The position numbers and the translations under genes were made by a program. 64,000 nt of DNA from Hypericum androsaemum (taxonomy: Eukaryota > Streptophyta > Magnoliopsida > Malpighiales > Hypericaceae): assembly GCA_963995505.1 (NCBI GenBank), contig OZ023181.1, forward strand, positions 13,512,221 through 13,576,220. The letters are read 5' to 3'. This document shows, one piece after another, positions 21,901 through 36,200 of the stretch (position 1 is the first letter of the stretch; each line of letters opens with the position of its first letter). The notes under the pieces were generated by a model. That model was given only the letters and a program-made list of their open reading frames with translations. It had not been told where the DNA came from and ran no database searches.

Positions 21901-23157
21901 CTTGCTTTTTTTTGCCTTATCTTGCCTTTTCCTTGCCTTTTCTTTCTTTTTCTTGACTTATCTTACCTTATCTTGCCTTTTCTTGCCTTTTCATTCCTTT
22001 TCCTTGCCTTTTCTATCTTCTTTTCTTGCCTTTTCTTTCCTTTTCTTGCCTTTTCCTTGCCTTTTATGCCTTTTCTTGTTTTTTAATGCCTTTTCTTGCC
22101 TTTTTCTTGCCTTTTCTTGCCTTTTCTTGCCTTCTCCTTGCCTTTTCTTGCTTTGTTTTGATTTTTCTTACCTTTTGATGCCTTTCCATGCCGTTTCTTA
22201 CCTTTTCCTAGCCTTTTCTTACCTTTTCCTTCCCTTTTCCTACATGATCTTTCCTTGTCTTGCCTTTTCTTGCCTTATCTTGCCTTTTCTTTTCTTTTCT
22301 TGCCTTTTCTTGCTTTTTCTTACATCGACTTTCCTTTCCTTTCGTTTTCTTGCCTTCCTTCCCTTTTCTTGCCTTAGATTGCCTTTTCCATGCCTTTTCT
22401 TTCCTTTTCTTGCCTAATTTTACCTTATCTTGCCTTTTCATTTCTTTTCCTTGCCTTTTCTTTCCTTTTCTTGCCTCATCTTTCCTCTTCTTGCCTTTTC
22501 ATTCCTTTTCCTTGCCTTTTCTTTCCATTTCTTTCCTTTTCTTGCCTTTTTGTTGCCTTTTCTTGCCTTTTCTTTCTTTTGCTTTCCTTTTCCTTGCCTT
22601 TTCTTGCCTTCACTTTCCTTTTCTTTCATTTTCTTGTCTTTTCTTGCCATATCTGGCCTTTTCTTACCTTTTCCATCCCTTTTATTTCCCTGCCTTTTCT
22701 TTCCTTTTTCTTGCCTTTTCCCTGCCTTATCTTGCCTTTGCTTGCCTTTTTCTTGCCTTTTCTTTCCTTTTCAAGCCATATCTTGCCTTTTCCTTGCCTT
22801 TTCTTTCCTTTTCATGTCTTTTAATGCCTTTTCTTGCCTTTTCTTTCCTTTTCTTGCCTTTTCATTACTTTTCCTTGCCTTTTCTTACCTTTTCTTTCCA
22901 TTTCCTTGGCTTTTCTTACCTTTTCTTTCCTTTGCTTGCCTTTTCCTTGCCCTTTCTTACCTTTTCTTGCCTTCTCTTGCCTTTTCTTGCCTTATCTTGC
23001 ATTTTCTTGCCTTATCTTGCCTTTTCTTTTCTTTTCTTTCCTTTTCTTGCCTTTTCTTGCCTTATCTTGCCTTTTCCTTCCTTTTCTTGCCTTTTCAAGC
23101 CTTTTCTTTCCTTTTCATTCCCTTTTCTTGCCTTATCTTTCCTTTTCTTGCCTTTTA
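18943..23157 (+). repeat. 4.2-kb tandem duplication, copy 2
   Basis: This is the directly adjacent second copy of the 14684-18942 block, with the same marker order and net loss of about 45 bp. Its right end is set where the match to the end of copy 1 (CTTTTCATTCCC at about 18892 and 23110) stops, near 23157. Private changes in each copy show they have diverged since duplication. Confidence 0.87.
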
Positions 23158-26100
23158 CTTGCCTTTTCATTCCTTTTCTTTCCTTATCTTGCCATTTCTT
23201 GCCTTTTCCATGCCTTTTCTTGCCTTATGTTGCATTTTCTTACCTTTTCCTTGCCTTTCCTTTCCTTTTCTTGTCTTTTCATGTCTTTTCTTGCCTTATC
23301 TTTCCTTTTTTTGCCATTTCATGTCTTTTCCATGCCTTTTCTTGCCTTTTCTTTCTTTTTCATTACTTTTCCTTGCCTATTCTTGCCTTACCTTGCCTTT
23401 TCTTCACATATCTTGCCTTATCTTTTATTTTCTTTCTTTTTCTTGATTTTTCTTGCCTTATCTTCACTTTTCTTGTCTTTTTTGCCTTTTCTTTCCTTTT
23501 GATGCCTTTTCTTTCCTTTTCATTGCCTTTTCTAGCCTTTTCTTTCCTTATCTTGCCTTTGTTCGCCTTATATTTCCTTTTCTTTCCTTTTCTTGCCTTT
23601 TCTGGCTTTATCTTGCCTTTTCTTACCTTTTCTTGCCGTATCTTGCCTTTTCTTACCTTTTCTTACCTCATCTTTCCTTTTCTTTCCTTTACTTGCCTTT
23701 CCTTCCCTTTTCTTGCCTTACCTTGCCTTTTCTTGCATTTTCTTTCCTTTTCTTGCCTTTCCTTCCCTTTTCTTGCCTTATCTTGCCTTTTCTTGCATTT
23801 TCTTTCCTTATCGTACCTTTTCCTTGCCTTTTTTTCCTTTTCTTGCCTTATCTTACCTGATCTTTCATTTTCTTGCCTTTTCATTCCTTTTCCTTGCCTT
23901 TTCTTTCATTTTCTTGCCTTTTCTTCCCTTATCTTACCTTTTCTTGCCTTATCTTGCCTTTTCTTACCTTTTCTTGCCTTTTCCTTGCCTTATACTGCCT
24001 CATCTTGTCGTTTCTTGTCTTATCTTGCTTTATCTTTCTTTTTCTTTCCATTTCTTGCCTTATCTTGCCTTTTCTTACCTTTTCATGCCTTTTCCTGCCT
24101 TTTCTTTCCTTTTCTTACCTTTTCTCGCCTTTTCTTTCCTTTTCTTGCCTTTTCATGCCTTTTCCATACTTTTTCTTGCCTTTTCTTGCCATATCTTGCC
24201 TTTTCTTGCCTTATCCTTACATGTTCTTGCCTTTTCTTGCCATATCTTACATTTTCTTACCTTTTCCTTACCTTTTCTTTCCATTTCTTGCCTTATCTTA
24301 CCTCATCTATCCTTTTCTTTCCTTGTCATGCCTTTTCATGCCTTTTCCATACTTTTTCTTGCCTTTTCTTGCCATATCTTGCCTTTTCATGCCCTTTCCA
24401 TACCTTTTATTGCCTCTTCTTGCCATATCTTGCCTTTTCCTTGCATTTTCTTTCCTTTTCTTGCCTTATCTTACCTTTTCTAACCTCATCCTTCCTTTTC
24501 TTTCCTTTTCTTGCCTTTCCTTTCCTTTTCCTTGCCTTTTATTTCCTTTCCTAGCATTTTCCTGCATGATCTTGTCATTTCTTTCCTTTTCTTGCCTTAT
24601 CTTGCCTTTTCTTACCTTTTCATTCCTTTTCTTGCATTTTCTTCCCTTTTTAAACCTTTTCAAGCCTTTTCTTTCCTTTCCTTGCCTTTTTGTGCCTTTT
24701 CCTTTCCTTTTCTCATCTTATCTTGCCTTTTCCTTACCTTTTATTGCCTTTTCTTGCCATATCTTTCCTTTTCATGCCTTTTCCTTGCCTTTTATTTTCT
24801 TTTCTTGCCATATCTTGCCTTTTCTTACCTCATCTTTCCTTTTCTTGCCTTATCTTGCCTTTTCTTGCCTTTTCTTACCTTATCTTGCCTTTTCCTTGCC
24901 TTTTCTTTCCTGTTCTTGCCTTATCTTACCTTATCTTGCCTTTTCTTGCCTATCCATTCCTTTTCCTTGCCTTTTCTTACCTTTTCTTTCCTTTTCTTGC
25001 CTTTTCATTCCTTTTCCTTGCCTTTTCTTGCCTTTTCCTTGCCTCTTCTTGTCTTTTCTTTCCTTTGCTTGCCTTTTCCTTGCCTTTTCTTACCTTTTCT
25101 TTCATTTTCTTTCCTTTTCTTACCTTTTCTTGCCATATATTTCCTTTTAATTACCTTTTCTTGCCTTTTCTTGCCTTATCTTTCCTTTTCTTGCCTTTTA
25201 CTTGCCTTTTGATGCCTTTTCCATGCCTTTTCTTTCCTTATCTTGCCATTTCTTGCCTTTTCTTGCCATTTCTTGCCTTATCTTTCCTTTTCTTGCCTTT
25301 TACTTGCCTTTTCATGCCTTTTCCCTGCCTTTTCTTTCCTTTTCTTGCCTTATCTTGAATTTTCATGCCTTTTCCTTGCCTTTTCTTTCCTTTTCTTGTC
25401 TTTTCATGCCTTTTCATTCCTTTTCCTTGCCTTTTCTTTCCTTTTCATTCCTTTTCCTTGCCTTTTCTTTCCTTTTCATTCCTTTTCCTTGTCTTTTCTT
25501 GCCTTATCTTGTCTTTTCTTGCCATATCTTGCCTTATCTTTTCTTTCCTTTCCTTTTCTTACCTTTTCTTGCCTTATCTTGACTTTTCTTGCCATTTCTT
25601 GCCTTTTCTTGCCAGTTCTTGCCTTTTCTTCCCTATTCATGCCTTTTCTTTCCTTTTCATTGCCTTTTCTTGCCTTATCTTGCCTTTGTTCGCCTTATCT
25701 TTTCATTTCTTTCCATTTCTTTCATTTTCTTGCCTTTTCTTGCTTTATCTTGCCTTTTCTTACATTTTCTTTCCTTATCTTGCCTTTTCTTTCCTTTTCT
25801 TACCTCATCTTTCCTTTTCTTTCTGTTTCTTTCCTTTTCTTACCTTTCCTTCCCTTTTCTTGCCTTTTCTTGCATTTTCTTTTCTTATCTTACCTTTTCC
25901 TTGCATTTTCTTTCCTTTTCTTGCCTTATCTTACCTTATCTTTCATTTTCTTGCCTTTTCATTCCTTTTCCTTGCCTTTTCTTGCCTTATCTTGCCTTAA
26001 CTTGCCTTTTCTTGCCTTATCTTGCCTTTTCTTACCGTTTCTTGCATGTTCCTTGCCTTATCCTCCATGATCTAGTCGTTTCTTGCCTTATTTTGCTTTA

Positions 26101-29100
26101 TCTTTCCTTTTCTTTCCTTTTCTTGCCATTTCTTGCCTTATCTTGCCTTTTCTTACATTTTCATGCATTTTCTTGCCTTTTATTTCATTTTCATACCTTT
26201 TCTCTCCTTTTCATTCCTTTTCTTTCCTTTTCTTGCCATTTCTTGCCTTTCATGCCTTTTCCTTGCCTTTTCTTGCCTTATCTTGACTTTTCCTTACCTT
26301 TTCTTACCTTTTCTTGCCTTTTCCTTACCTTTTCTTGCCTTTTCTTGCCATATCTTACCTTTTCTTACCTTTTCCTTGCCTTTTCTTTCCATTTCTTGCC
26401 TTATCTTGTCTTTTCTTACCTCATCTATCCTTTTCTTGCCTTTCCTTCCCTTTTCTTGCCTTTTCTTTCCTTTTCTTGCCTTTGCCTTGCCTTTTCTTAT
26501 CTTTTCTTTCCTTTGCTTGCCTTTTCCTTACCATTTATTGCCTTATCTTTTGTTTTCTTTCCTTTTCTTGCCTTTTCTTACCTTTTCTTGCCTTTTCCTT
26601 GCCTTTTCATGCCTATTCCATGCCTTTTCTTTCCTTATCTTGCCATTTCTTGCCTTTTCATTGCCTTTTCTTTCCTTATCTTGCCATTTCTTGCCTTTTC
26701 CTTGCCTTTTTCCTGGCTTACCTTGCCTTTTCTTGCCTTTTCCTTGCCTTTTCTTTCCTTTTCATGCCTTTTCCATACCTTTTCTTGCCTTTTCTTACCT
26801 TTTTCTTGCCTTTTCATGCCTTTTCCATGCCTTTTCTTTCCTTGCCTTATCTTGCCTTTTCCATGCATTTTCTTTCCTTTTCTTGCCTTATCTTGCCTTT
26901 TCTGGCCCTTTCCTTGCATTTTCTTTTCTTTTCATGCCTTTGTCATGCCTTTTCTTGCCTTTTCTTTGCTTTTCCTTGCCTTTTCTTTCCCTTTCTTGCC
27001 TTATCTAACCTTTTCTTGCCTTTTCTTACCTTTTCCTTGGCATTTCCCTTTCTTGCCTTTTCTTACCTTTTCCTTGGCCTTTCTTTCCTTTTCTTGCCTT
27101 TTCATGCCTTTTCTTGCCTTATCTTTCCTTTTCTTTGCTTTTCATGTCTTTTCCATGCCTTTTCTTGCATTTTTCTTGCCTTATCTTCCTTTTTCTTGCC
27201 TTATCTTTCCATTTCTTTCCATTTCTTGCCTTTTCTTACCTTATCTTGCCTTATTTGACCTTTTCTCGCCTTATCTCGCCTTTTCTTACCTTATCTTGCC
27301 TTTCCTTTCCTTTTCTTGCCTTATCTTGCCTTTTCTTGCCTTTTTCTTTCCTTATCTTGCCTTTCCCTTGCCTTTTCTCGACTTATCTTTGCCTTATCTT
27401 GCCTTTTCTTGCCTTTTCATTCATTTTCCTTTTCTTTTCTTTCCTTTTCTTGCCTTTTCTTTCTTCTTTTATTGCCTTTTCTTTCCTTTTCTTGCCTTTT
27501 CCTTGCCTTTCTTTCCTTTGCTTGCCATTTCCTTGTCTTTTCTTTCCTTTTCTTGCCTTATCTTTTCATTTTTTGCCTTTTCTTGCCTTTTCCTTGCCTT
27601 TTCTTTCCTTATTTTTCTTTTTCTAGCCTTTTCATGCTTTTCCATGCCTTTTCATGCCTTTTCCTTACCTTTTCTTTGCTTTTCTTGCCTTATCTTGCCT
27701 TTTCTTTCCTTATCTTGCCATTTCCTTGCCTTTTCTTTCCTTTTCTTGCCTTATCTTACCTTATCTTACATTTTCTTGCCTTTTCATTCCTTTTCCTTGC
27801 CTTTTCTTTCCTTTTCTTGCCTCTTCTTGCCTTTTCCTTGCCTCTTCTTGCCTTCTCTTGCCTTATCTTACCTTTTCTTACCTTTTCTTGCCTTTTCCTT
27901 GCCTTATCCTGCCTGATCTTGTCGTTTCTTGCCTTATCTTGCTTTATCTTTCCTTTTCTTGCCATTTCTTGCCTTATCTTGCCTTTTCTTACCTTTTCAT
28001 GCCTTTTCTCGCCTTTTATTTCCTTTTCTTGCCTTTTCGTGCCTTTTCCTTGCCTTTTCTTGCCTTTTCCTTACATTTTCTTGTTTTTTCTTGCCATATC
28101 TTACCTTTTCTTGCCTTTTCTTACCTTATCTTACCTTATCTTGCCTTTTCTTGCATCATCTTTCCTTTTCTTGCCTTTCCTACCCTTTTCTTGCCTTTTC
28201 TTTCCATTTCTTTCCTTTTCCTTGCCTTATCTTGCCTTTGCTTGCCTTATCTTGCCTTTTCCTTATTTTTTCTAGCCTTATCTTGCCTTATCTTTCCTTT
28301 TCTTCCATTTCTTTCCTTTTCTTGCCTTTTTCTTGCCTTTTCATGTTGTTTCATGCCTTTTCCTTGCCTTTTCTTTCCTTTTCTTTCCTTTTATTGCCTT
28401 TTCTTCCCTTTTCCTTTCCTTTTCTTGCCTTTTCCTTGCCTTTTCTAGCCTGATCTTGTTGTTTCTCTCCTTATCTTATTTTATCTTGCCTTTTCTTGCC
28501 TTGTCTTGCCTTTTCTAACCTTTTCTTGCCATTTCTTGCCTTTTCTTTCCTATTCTTACCTTTTCTTGCCTTTTTGATTCCTTTTCTTTCCTTTTTTTGC
28601 CTTTTCCTTACCTTTTCTTGCCTTTTCTTGCCATATCTTGCCTTTTCCTTTCCTTTTCTTTCCTATTCTTGCCTTATCTTTCCTTTTCTAACCTCATCTT
28701 TCCTTTTCTTTCCTTTTCTTGCCTTTCCTTCCCTTTTCTTACCTTATCTGGCCTTTTCTTGCCTTATCTTGCCTTTTCCTTGTCTTTTCCTTGCTTTTCT
28801 TGCCTTATCTTGCCTTTTCTTTCCTTATCTTGCCTTTTCCTTGCCTCTTCTTGCCTTTTTTTGCCTTTTCTTGCCTTATCTTGCCTTTTCCTTGCCTTAT
28901 CTTGCCTGATCTTGTCAATTTTTGTCTTATCTTGCCTTATCTTTCCTTTTCTTGCCATTTCTTGCCTTATCATGCCTTTTCTTACATTTTTATGCCTTTT
29001 CTTTCCGTTTCTTACCTTTTCTCACCTTTTCTTTCCTTTTCTTGCCTTTTCGTGCCTTTTCGTTGCCTTTTTTTTCCTTATCTTTCCTTTTCCTTACATT

Positions 29101-30268
29101 TTCTTGCCTTTTCTTGCCATATCTTACCTTTTCTTGTCTTTTCCTTGCCTTTTATTTCCTTTTCTTGCCTTTTCTTACCTCATCTTTCCTTTTCTTTCCT
29201 TTTCTTGCCTTTCCTTCCCTTTTCTTTCCTTTTCTTGCCTTTTCTTGCCTTTTCCTTGCCTTTTCTTGCCTTTTCGTTCCTTTGCTTTTCTTTTCCTTAC
29301 CTTTTCTTGCCTTATCTTTCCTTTTCTTTCCTTTTCTAGCCTTTTCTTGCCTTATCTTGCCTTTTTTTGCCTTATCTTGCCTTTTCTTACCTTATCTTGC
29401 CTTTTCCTTGCCTTTTCCATGCCTTTTCTTTCCGTATCTTGCCATTTCTTGCCTTTTCCTTGCCATTTCTTGCCTTTTCCATGCTTTTTCTTTCCTTATC
29501 TTGCCATTTCTTGCCTTTTCCTTGCCTTTTCTTTACTTTTCATGCCTTTTCCATGCCTGTTCGTGCCTTTTCTTACCTTTTCCTTGCATTTTCATGCCTT
29601 TGCCATGCCTTTTCTTGCCTTTTCCTTGCCTTTTATTTCCTTTTCTTGCCTTATCATGCATTTTCTTACCTTTTCCTTGCCTTTTCTATCCTTTTCATTT
29701 CTTTTCATGCATTTTCTTGCCATTTCATGCCTTATCCATGCCTTTTCTTTCCTTTTCTTTTCTTTTCCTTGCCTTTTCTTTCCTTTTCTTGCCTTATCTT
29801 ACCTTATCTTGCCTTTTCTTGCCTTTTCCTTGCCCTTTCTTTCCTAATCTTGCATTTTCCATGCCTTTTCTTGCCTTTTTTTTTGCCTTATCTTGCCTTT
29901 TCATACCTTTTCTTACTTCATCTTTCCTTTCCTTTCCTTTTCTTGCCTTATCTTGCCTTTTCCTTGCCTTTTCTTTCCTTTTCTTTCCTTTTCTGGACTT
30001 ATGTTACCTTATCTTGCCTTTTCTTGCCTTTTCTTTCCTTTTCCTTGCCTTTTCTTTCCTTTTCTTGCCTTTCTTGCCTTTTCTTTCTCCTTTTCTTGCC
30101 TTTTCCTTGTCTTTCTTTCCTTTGCTTGCCTTTTTCTTGCCTTTTAATGCCTTTTCTTTCCTTTTTCTTGCCTTTTCTTGTCTTATCTTACCTTTTTTTG
30201 CCTTTTCATGCCTTTCCAAGCCTTTTCTTGCCTTTTCTTGCCTTTTCCTAGCCTTTTCCTTCCCTTAT
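23158..30268 (+). repeat. Satellite with only weak higher-order structure
   Basis: About 7.1 kb of decamer units in which I could not find a clean large tandem repeat. The marker related to TGATCTTGTCGTTTC appears irregularly (near 24000, 26068, 27911, 28450 and 28906) with point variants, suggesting an old, scrambled higher-order unit. No genes or foreign insertions are visible. Confidence 0.75.
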
Positions 30269-33200
30269 CCTGCCTGATCTTGCCTTTTCTTGCCTTATCT
30301 TGCCTTATCTTTCCTTTTCTTTCCCTTTCATGCCTTTTCTTGCCTTTTCCTTGCCTATTCTTGCCTTATCTTGCTTTTTCTTACCTCATCTTCCTTTTCT
30401 TTCCTTTTCTTGCCTTATCTTGCCTTATCTTGCCTTTTCCTCCCTTCTCTTGCCTTTTCCTTGCCTTTTCTTGCCTTATCTTGCCTTTTCTTTCCTTTTC
30501 ATGCCTTATCTTGCCTTTTGTTTCCTTTTCTTGCCTTATCTTACCTTATCTTACCATTTCTTGCCTTTTCATTCCTTTTCCTTCCTTTTTCTTGCCTTTT
30601 CTTGCCTTTTCATTCCTTTTCCTTCCTTTTCTTGCCTTTTCATTCCTTTTCCTTGCCTTTTCTTGCCTTTTCTTGCCTTTTCTTACCTTTTCCTTGCCTT
30701 TTCATGCCTTTTCCATGCCTTTTATTTCCTTGCCTTTTCTTGCCTTTTTTTCCTTTTCTTTTCTTTCCTTTTCATGCCTTATCTTTCCTTTTCTTGCCTT
30801 TTCCTTGCCTTTTCTTTCCTTTTCTTGCCTTTTCATTCCTTTTATTGCCTTTTCATGCCTTTTCCTACCGTTTCTTGCCTTTTCCTTGCCTTTTCTTTCC
30901 TTTTCTTGCATTATCTTGCCTTATCTTGCCTTTTCTTGCCTTTTCCTTACCCTTTCTTTCCTTTTCTTTCCTTTTCATGCCTTTTCTTGCCTTATCTTTC
31001 CTTTTCTTGCCTTTTTATGCCTTTTCCATGCCTTTTCTTGCCTTTTCCTTGCCTTTCTTTCCTTTACTTGCCTTTTAATGCCTTTTCTTACCGATTCATG
31101 CCTTTTATTGTTTTTAATTCCTTTTCTTGCCTTTTTCTTGCCTTTTTTGTCTTATCTTTCCTTTTTTTACCTTTTCATGCCTTTCCATGCCTTTTCCTAG
31201 CCTTTTCTTCCCTTTTACTTCCCTTTTCCTGCCTGATCTTGCCTTTTCTTGCCTTATCTTGCCTTATCTTGCCTTGACTTTCCTTTTCTTTCCCTTTCTT
31301 GCCTTTTCTTGTCTTATCTTGCCTTTTCTTGATTTTTCTTACCTCATCTTTCCTTTTCTTTCCTTTGCTTGCCTTTCCTTCCCTTTTCTTGCATTATCTT
31401 GCCTTTTCTTGCCTTATCTTGCCACTTCCTTGCCTTTTCTTTGCTTTTCTTACCTTATCTTGCCTTTTCTTTCCTTATCTTTCCTTTTCCTTGCAATTTT
31501 TTTCCTTTTCTTGGCTTATATTACCTTATCTTGCCATTTCTTGCCTTTTCATTCCTTTTTCTTCCCTTTTCTTGCCTTATCTTTACTTTTCTTGCCTTTT
31601 CATTCCTTTTCCTTGCCTTTTCTTTCCATTTATTTCATTTTCTTGCCTTTTCTTTCCTTTGCTTGCCTTTTCCTTGCCTTTTCTTGCCTTCACTTTCCTT
31701 TTCTTTCCTTTTCTTGCCTTATCTGGCTTTTTCTTACCTTTTCCTTGCCTTTTCATGCCTTTTCCATGCCTTTTATTTCCTTGCCTTTTCCTTGTCTTTT
31801 CTTTCCTTTTCTTGCCTTATCTTATCTTTTCTACCCTTTTCCTTGCCTTTTCCTTCCTTTTCATGTCTTTTCATGCCTTTTCTTGCCTTTTCATTCCTTT
31901 TCTTGCCTTTTCATGCCTTTTCCTACCTTTTCTTGCCTTTTCATTCCTTTTCTTGCCTTTTCTTGCCTTTTCATGCCTTTTCTTGCATTATCTTGCCTTT
32001 TCTTGCCTTTTCCTTACCCTTTCTTTCCTTTTCTTTCCTTTTCATGCCTTTTCTTGACTTATCTTTCCTTTTCTTGCCTTTTCATGCATTTTCCATGCCT
32101 TTTCTTGCCTTTTCCTTGCCTTTCTTTCCTTTACTTGCCTTTTTCTTGCCTTTTAATGCCTTTTTCTTACCGATTCATTCCTTTTCTTGTTTTTTAATGC
32201 CTTTTCTTGCCTTTTCTTGTCTTATCTTTTCTTTTTTTAAACTTTTCATGCCTTTTCTTGCCTTTTCTTTCCTTTGCTTGCCTTTTCATGCCTTTCCATG
32301 CCTTTCCATGCCTTTTCTTGCCTTTTCTTGCCTTTTCCTATCCTTTCCTTGCCTTTTCCTTCCCTTTTCCTGCCTTATCTTGCCATTTCTTGCCTTATCT
32401 TGCCTTAAGTTTCCTTTTCATTCCCTTTCTTGCCTTTTCTTGTCTTATCTTGCCTTTTCTTGCCTATTCTTGCCTTATCGTAGTTTTTTTTACCTCATCT
32501 TTCCTTTTCTTTTCTTTTGTTGCCTTATCTTGCCTTTTTCTTGCCTTTTCTTTGCTTTTCTTGCCTTATCTTTCCTTCACTTTCCTTTTCTTGCCTTATC
32601 TGGCCTTTTCTTACCTTTTCCTTGCCTTTTCATGCATTTTCCATGCCTTTTCTTTCCTTTCCTTTTCCTTGTCTTTTCTTTCCTTTTCTTGCCTTATCTT
32701 GCCTTTTCTTGCCTTTTCCTTGCCTTTTCTTTCCTTTTCATGTCTTTTCATGCCTTTTCTTGCCTTTTCGTTCCTTTTCTTGCCTTTTCTTTCCTTTTCT
32801 TTCCTATTCTTGCCTTTTTCTTGCCATTTCTTTCCTTCACTTTCCTTTTCTTTCCTTTTGTTGCCTTTTCCTTGCCTTTTCATGCCTTTTCCATGCCTTT
32901 TATTTCCTTGCCCTTTCCTCGTCTCTTCTTTCCTTTTCTTACCTTATCTTGCCTTTTCCTTGCCTTTTCATTCCTTTTCAAGTCTTTTCATGCCTTTTCT
33001 TGCATTTTCGTTCCTTACCTTTTAATGTCTTATCTTCCCTTTTCTTGTCTTTTATTGTCTTTTCTTTCCTTTTCTTTCCTTTTTTTGCCTTTTCTAGCCA
33101 TTTCTTGCCTTTTCTTATCTTTTCTTGCCTTTTCTTACCTTCTCTGTCCTTATCTTGAATTTTCCTTGCCTTTTCAGACATTTTCCTTGCCTTTTCATGT

Positions 33201-36200
33201 TTTATCTTGCATTTCCTTGCCTTTTCTTGACTTTTCTTGTCTTTTCTTGCCTTTTCTTTCTTTATCTAGCCTATTCCTTGCCATTTCTCACCTTTTTGCT
33301 ATATTTTTAAATTTTCTAACCTTTTTTTGCCTTTTGCTTCCTTATCTTTGCTTTTTCTTGCCTTTTCTTTCCTTATCTTGCCTTTTTTTGCCTTGTCTTA
33401 CCTTATCTTGCCTTTTCTTTCATTATCTTAACTTTTCCTTATCTTTCTTGCCTTTTCTTGGGTTATCTTGCCTTTTCTTGCCTTTTCTTGTCTTTTCTTG
33501 CCTTATCTTTCCTTATGTTGCCTTATCTTGCCTTATCTTGCCTTTACTTATCTTTCCATGACTTTTCTTATCGTTTCTTACATTTTCTTGCCTTTTCTTA
33601 CATTTTCTTGCCTTTTCTTATCTTTTCTTACATTTCCTTGCCTTATCTTGCCTTATCTTCTCTTTTCTTTCCTTATCTTGCCTTTTCCTTGCCATTTCAT
33701 GCCTTTTCTTTCCTTTTCTTGCCTTCTCTTGCCTTTTCTTGGCTTTTCTTTCCTTTTCTTGCCATTTCTTGGCTTTTCTTCCTTATCTTGGCTTTTCTTT
33801 CCTTATCTTGCCTTTTCTTGTCTTTTTTGGCTTTGTCTTGCCTTTTCTTACATTTTCTAACCTTTTCCTTGTGTTTCTTGCCTTATCTTGCCTTTTCTTG
33901 CCTTACCTTGTCCTTTCTTTCCTTATTTTGCCTTTCCCTTGCCTTTTCTTGCCTTTTCCTTGCCTTTTCTTGCCATTTCTACACTTTTCTAGTCTTTCCT
34001 TGCCTTTTCTTTCCTCTTCTCGCCTTATTTTGCATTTTCTTTCCTTATCTAGTCCTTGCCATTTCTTGCTTTTTCTCTCCTTTTCTTGCATTTTCTTACA
34101 TTTTATTGCCTTATCTTGCCTTTTCTTGCATTATCTTACATTTTGTTGCCTTATCTTACCTTTGCATCCTTAACTTGCCTTTTCTTTCCTTATATTGCCT
34201 TTTCCTTGCCTTTTCCTTGCCTTTTCCTATCTTTTCTTGCCTTATCTTGCCTTTTCTTTCCTTATCTTGCCTTTTCTTTCCTTATCTTTCCTTATCTTGC
34301 CTTATCTTGCCTTTTCTGCCTTATCTTGCCTTTTCTTTCCTTATGTTACCTTTTCTTTCCTTATCTTTCCTTATCTTTCCTGTTCTTACCTTTTCTTGCA
34401 TTATAAAGCCTTTTCTTTCCTTATCTTGCATTTTCCTAGCCATTTCATGCCCTTTCTTTCCTTATCTTGCCTTTTCTTGCCTTTTCTTAGCTTTTCTTTC
34501 CTTTTCTTGCCATTTCCTGGCTTTTCTTCCGTATATTGCCTTTTCTTTCCTTATCTTGCCTTATCTTGTCTTTTTTGGCTTCGTCTTGCCTTATCTTACC
34601 TTTTCCTTGCATTTCTTGCATTTTCTTTCCTTATCTTGCCTTTTCCTTGCCTTAACTTGCCTTACCTTTTTATGACTTTTCCTACCTGTTCTTGCCTTTT
34701 CCTTGCCTTTTCTTTCCTTTTCTTGCATTATCTTGCCTTATCTTGTCTTTTCTTGCCTTTTCCTTACCCTTTCTTTCTTTTTCTTTCCTTTTCATGCCTT
34801 TTCTTGCCTTATCTTTCCTTTTCTTGCCTCTTCATGCCTTTTCCATGCCTTTTCTTTCCTTTTCCTTTTCCTTGCCTTTCTTTCCTCTACTTGCCTTTTT
34901 CTTGCCTTTTAATGCCTTTTCTTACCGATTCATGCCTTTTATTATTTTTTTAATGCCTTTTTCTTGCCTTTTCTTCTCTTATCTTTCCTTTTTTACCTTT
35001 TCATGCCTTTCCATCCCTTTTCCTATCCTTTTCTTGCCTTTTCCTTCCCTTTTCCTACCTGATCTTGCCTTTTCTTGCCTTTTCTTGCCTTTTCTTGCCT
35101 TAACTTTCCTTTTCTTTCCCTTTCTTGCCTTTTCTTGTCTTTTCTTGCATTTTCTTGCCTATTCTTGCCTTATCTTGATTTTTCTTACCTCATCTTTCCA
35201 TTTCTTACCTTTCCTTCCCTTTTTTGCCTTATCTTGCCTTTTCTTGCCTTATCTTGCCTTTTCCTTTCCTTTTCTTTGCTTTTCTTGCCTTATCTTGCCT
35301 TTTCTATCCTTATCTTGCCTTTTCCTTGCCATTTCTTTCCTTTTCTTGCCTTATCTTACCTTATCTTGCCATTTCTTGCCCTTTCATTCCTTTTCCTTCC
35401 CTTTTCTTGCCTTTTCTTGCCTTATCTTTACTTTTCTTGCCTTTTCATTCCTTTTCTTGCCATTTATTTCCTTTTCTTGCCTTTTCCTTGCCTTTTCTTG
35501 CCTTTTCTTTCCTTTGCTTGCCTTTTCCTTGCCTTTTCTTGCCTTCACTTTCCTTTTCTTTCCTTTTCTTGCTTTTTCTTGCCTTATCTGAACTTTTCTT
35601 ACCTTATCCTTGCCTTTTCATGCCTTTTCCATGCCTTTTCCATGTCTTTTCTTTCTTTTTCTTGCCTTATCTTGCCTTTTCTTTCTTTATCTTGCCTTTT
35701 CTTTCCTTTTCTTGCCTTACTTCCATTATCTTGCCATTTCTTATCTTTTCATTCCTTTTCCTTCCCTTTTCCTTCCCTTTTCTTGCCTTATCTTTCCTTT
35801 TCTTACCATTTCGTTCCTTTTCCTTGCATTTTCTTGCCATTTCTTTCCTTTTCTTGCCTTTTCCTTGCCTTTTCTTGCCTTTTCTTTCCTTTGCTTACCT
35901 TTTCCTTGGCTTTTCCTGTCGTAACTTTTCTTTTCTTGCCTTTTCTTGCCTTATCTAGCCTTTTTTTACCTTTTCCTTGCCTTTTCATGCCTTTTCCATG
36001 CCTTTTATTTCCTTGCCTTTTCCTTGCCTTTTCTTTCCTTTTCATGCCTTATCTTGCCTTTTCCTTGCCTTTTCTTTCTTTTTCATGTCTTTTCATTCCT
36101 TTTCTTGCCTTTTCATTCCTTTTCTTGCCTTTTCATTCCTTTTCTTTCCTTTTCATGCCTTTTCCTACCTTTTCTTGCCTTTTCCTACCTTTTCTTGCCT

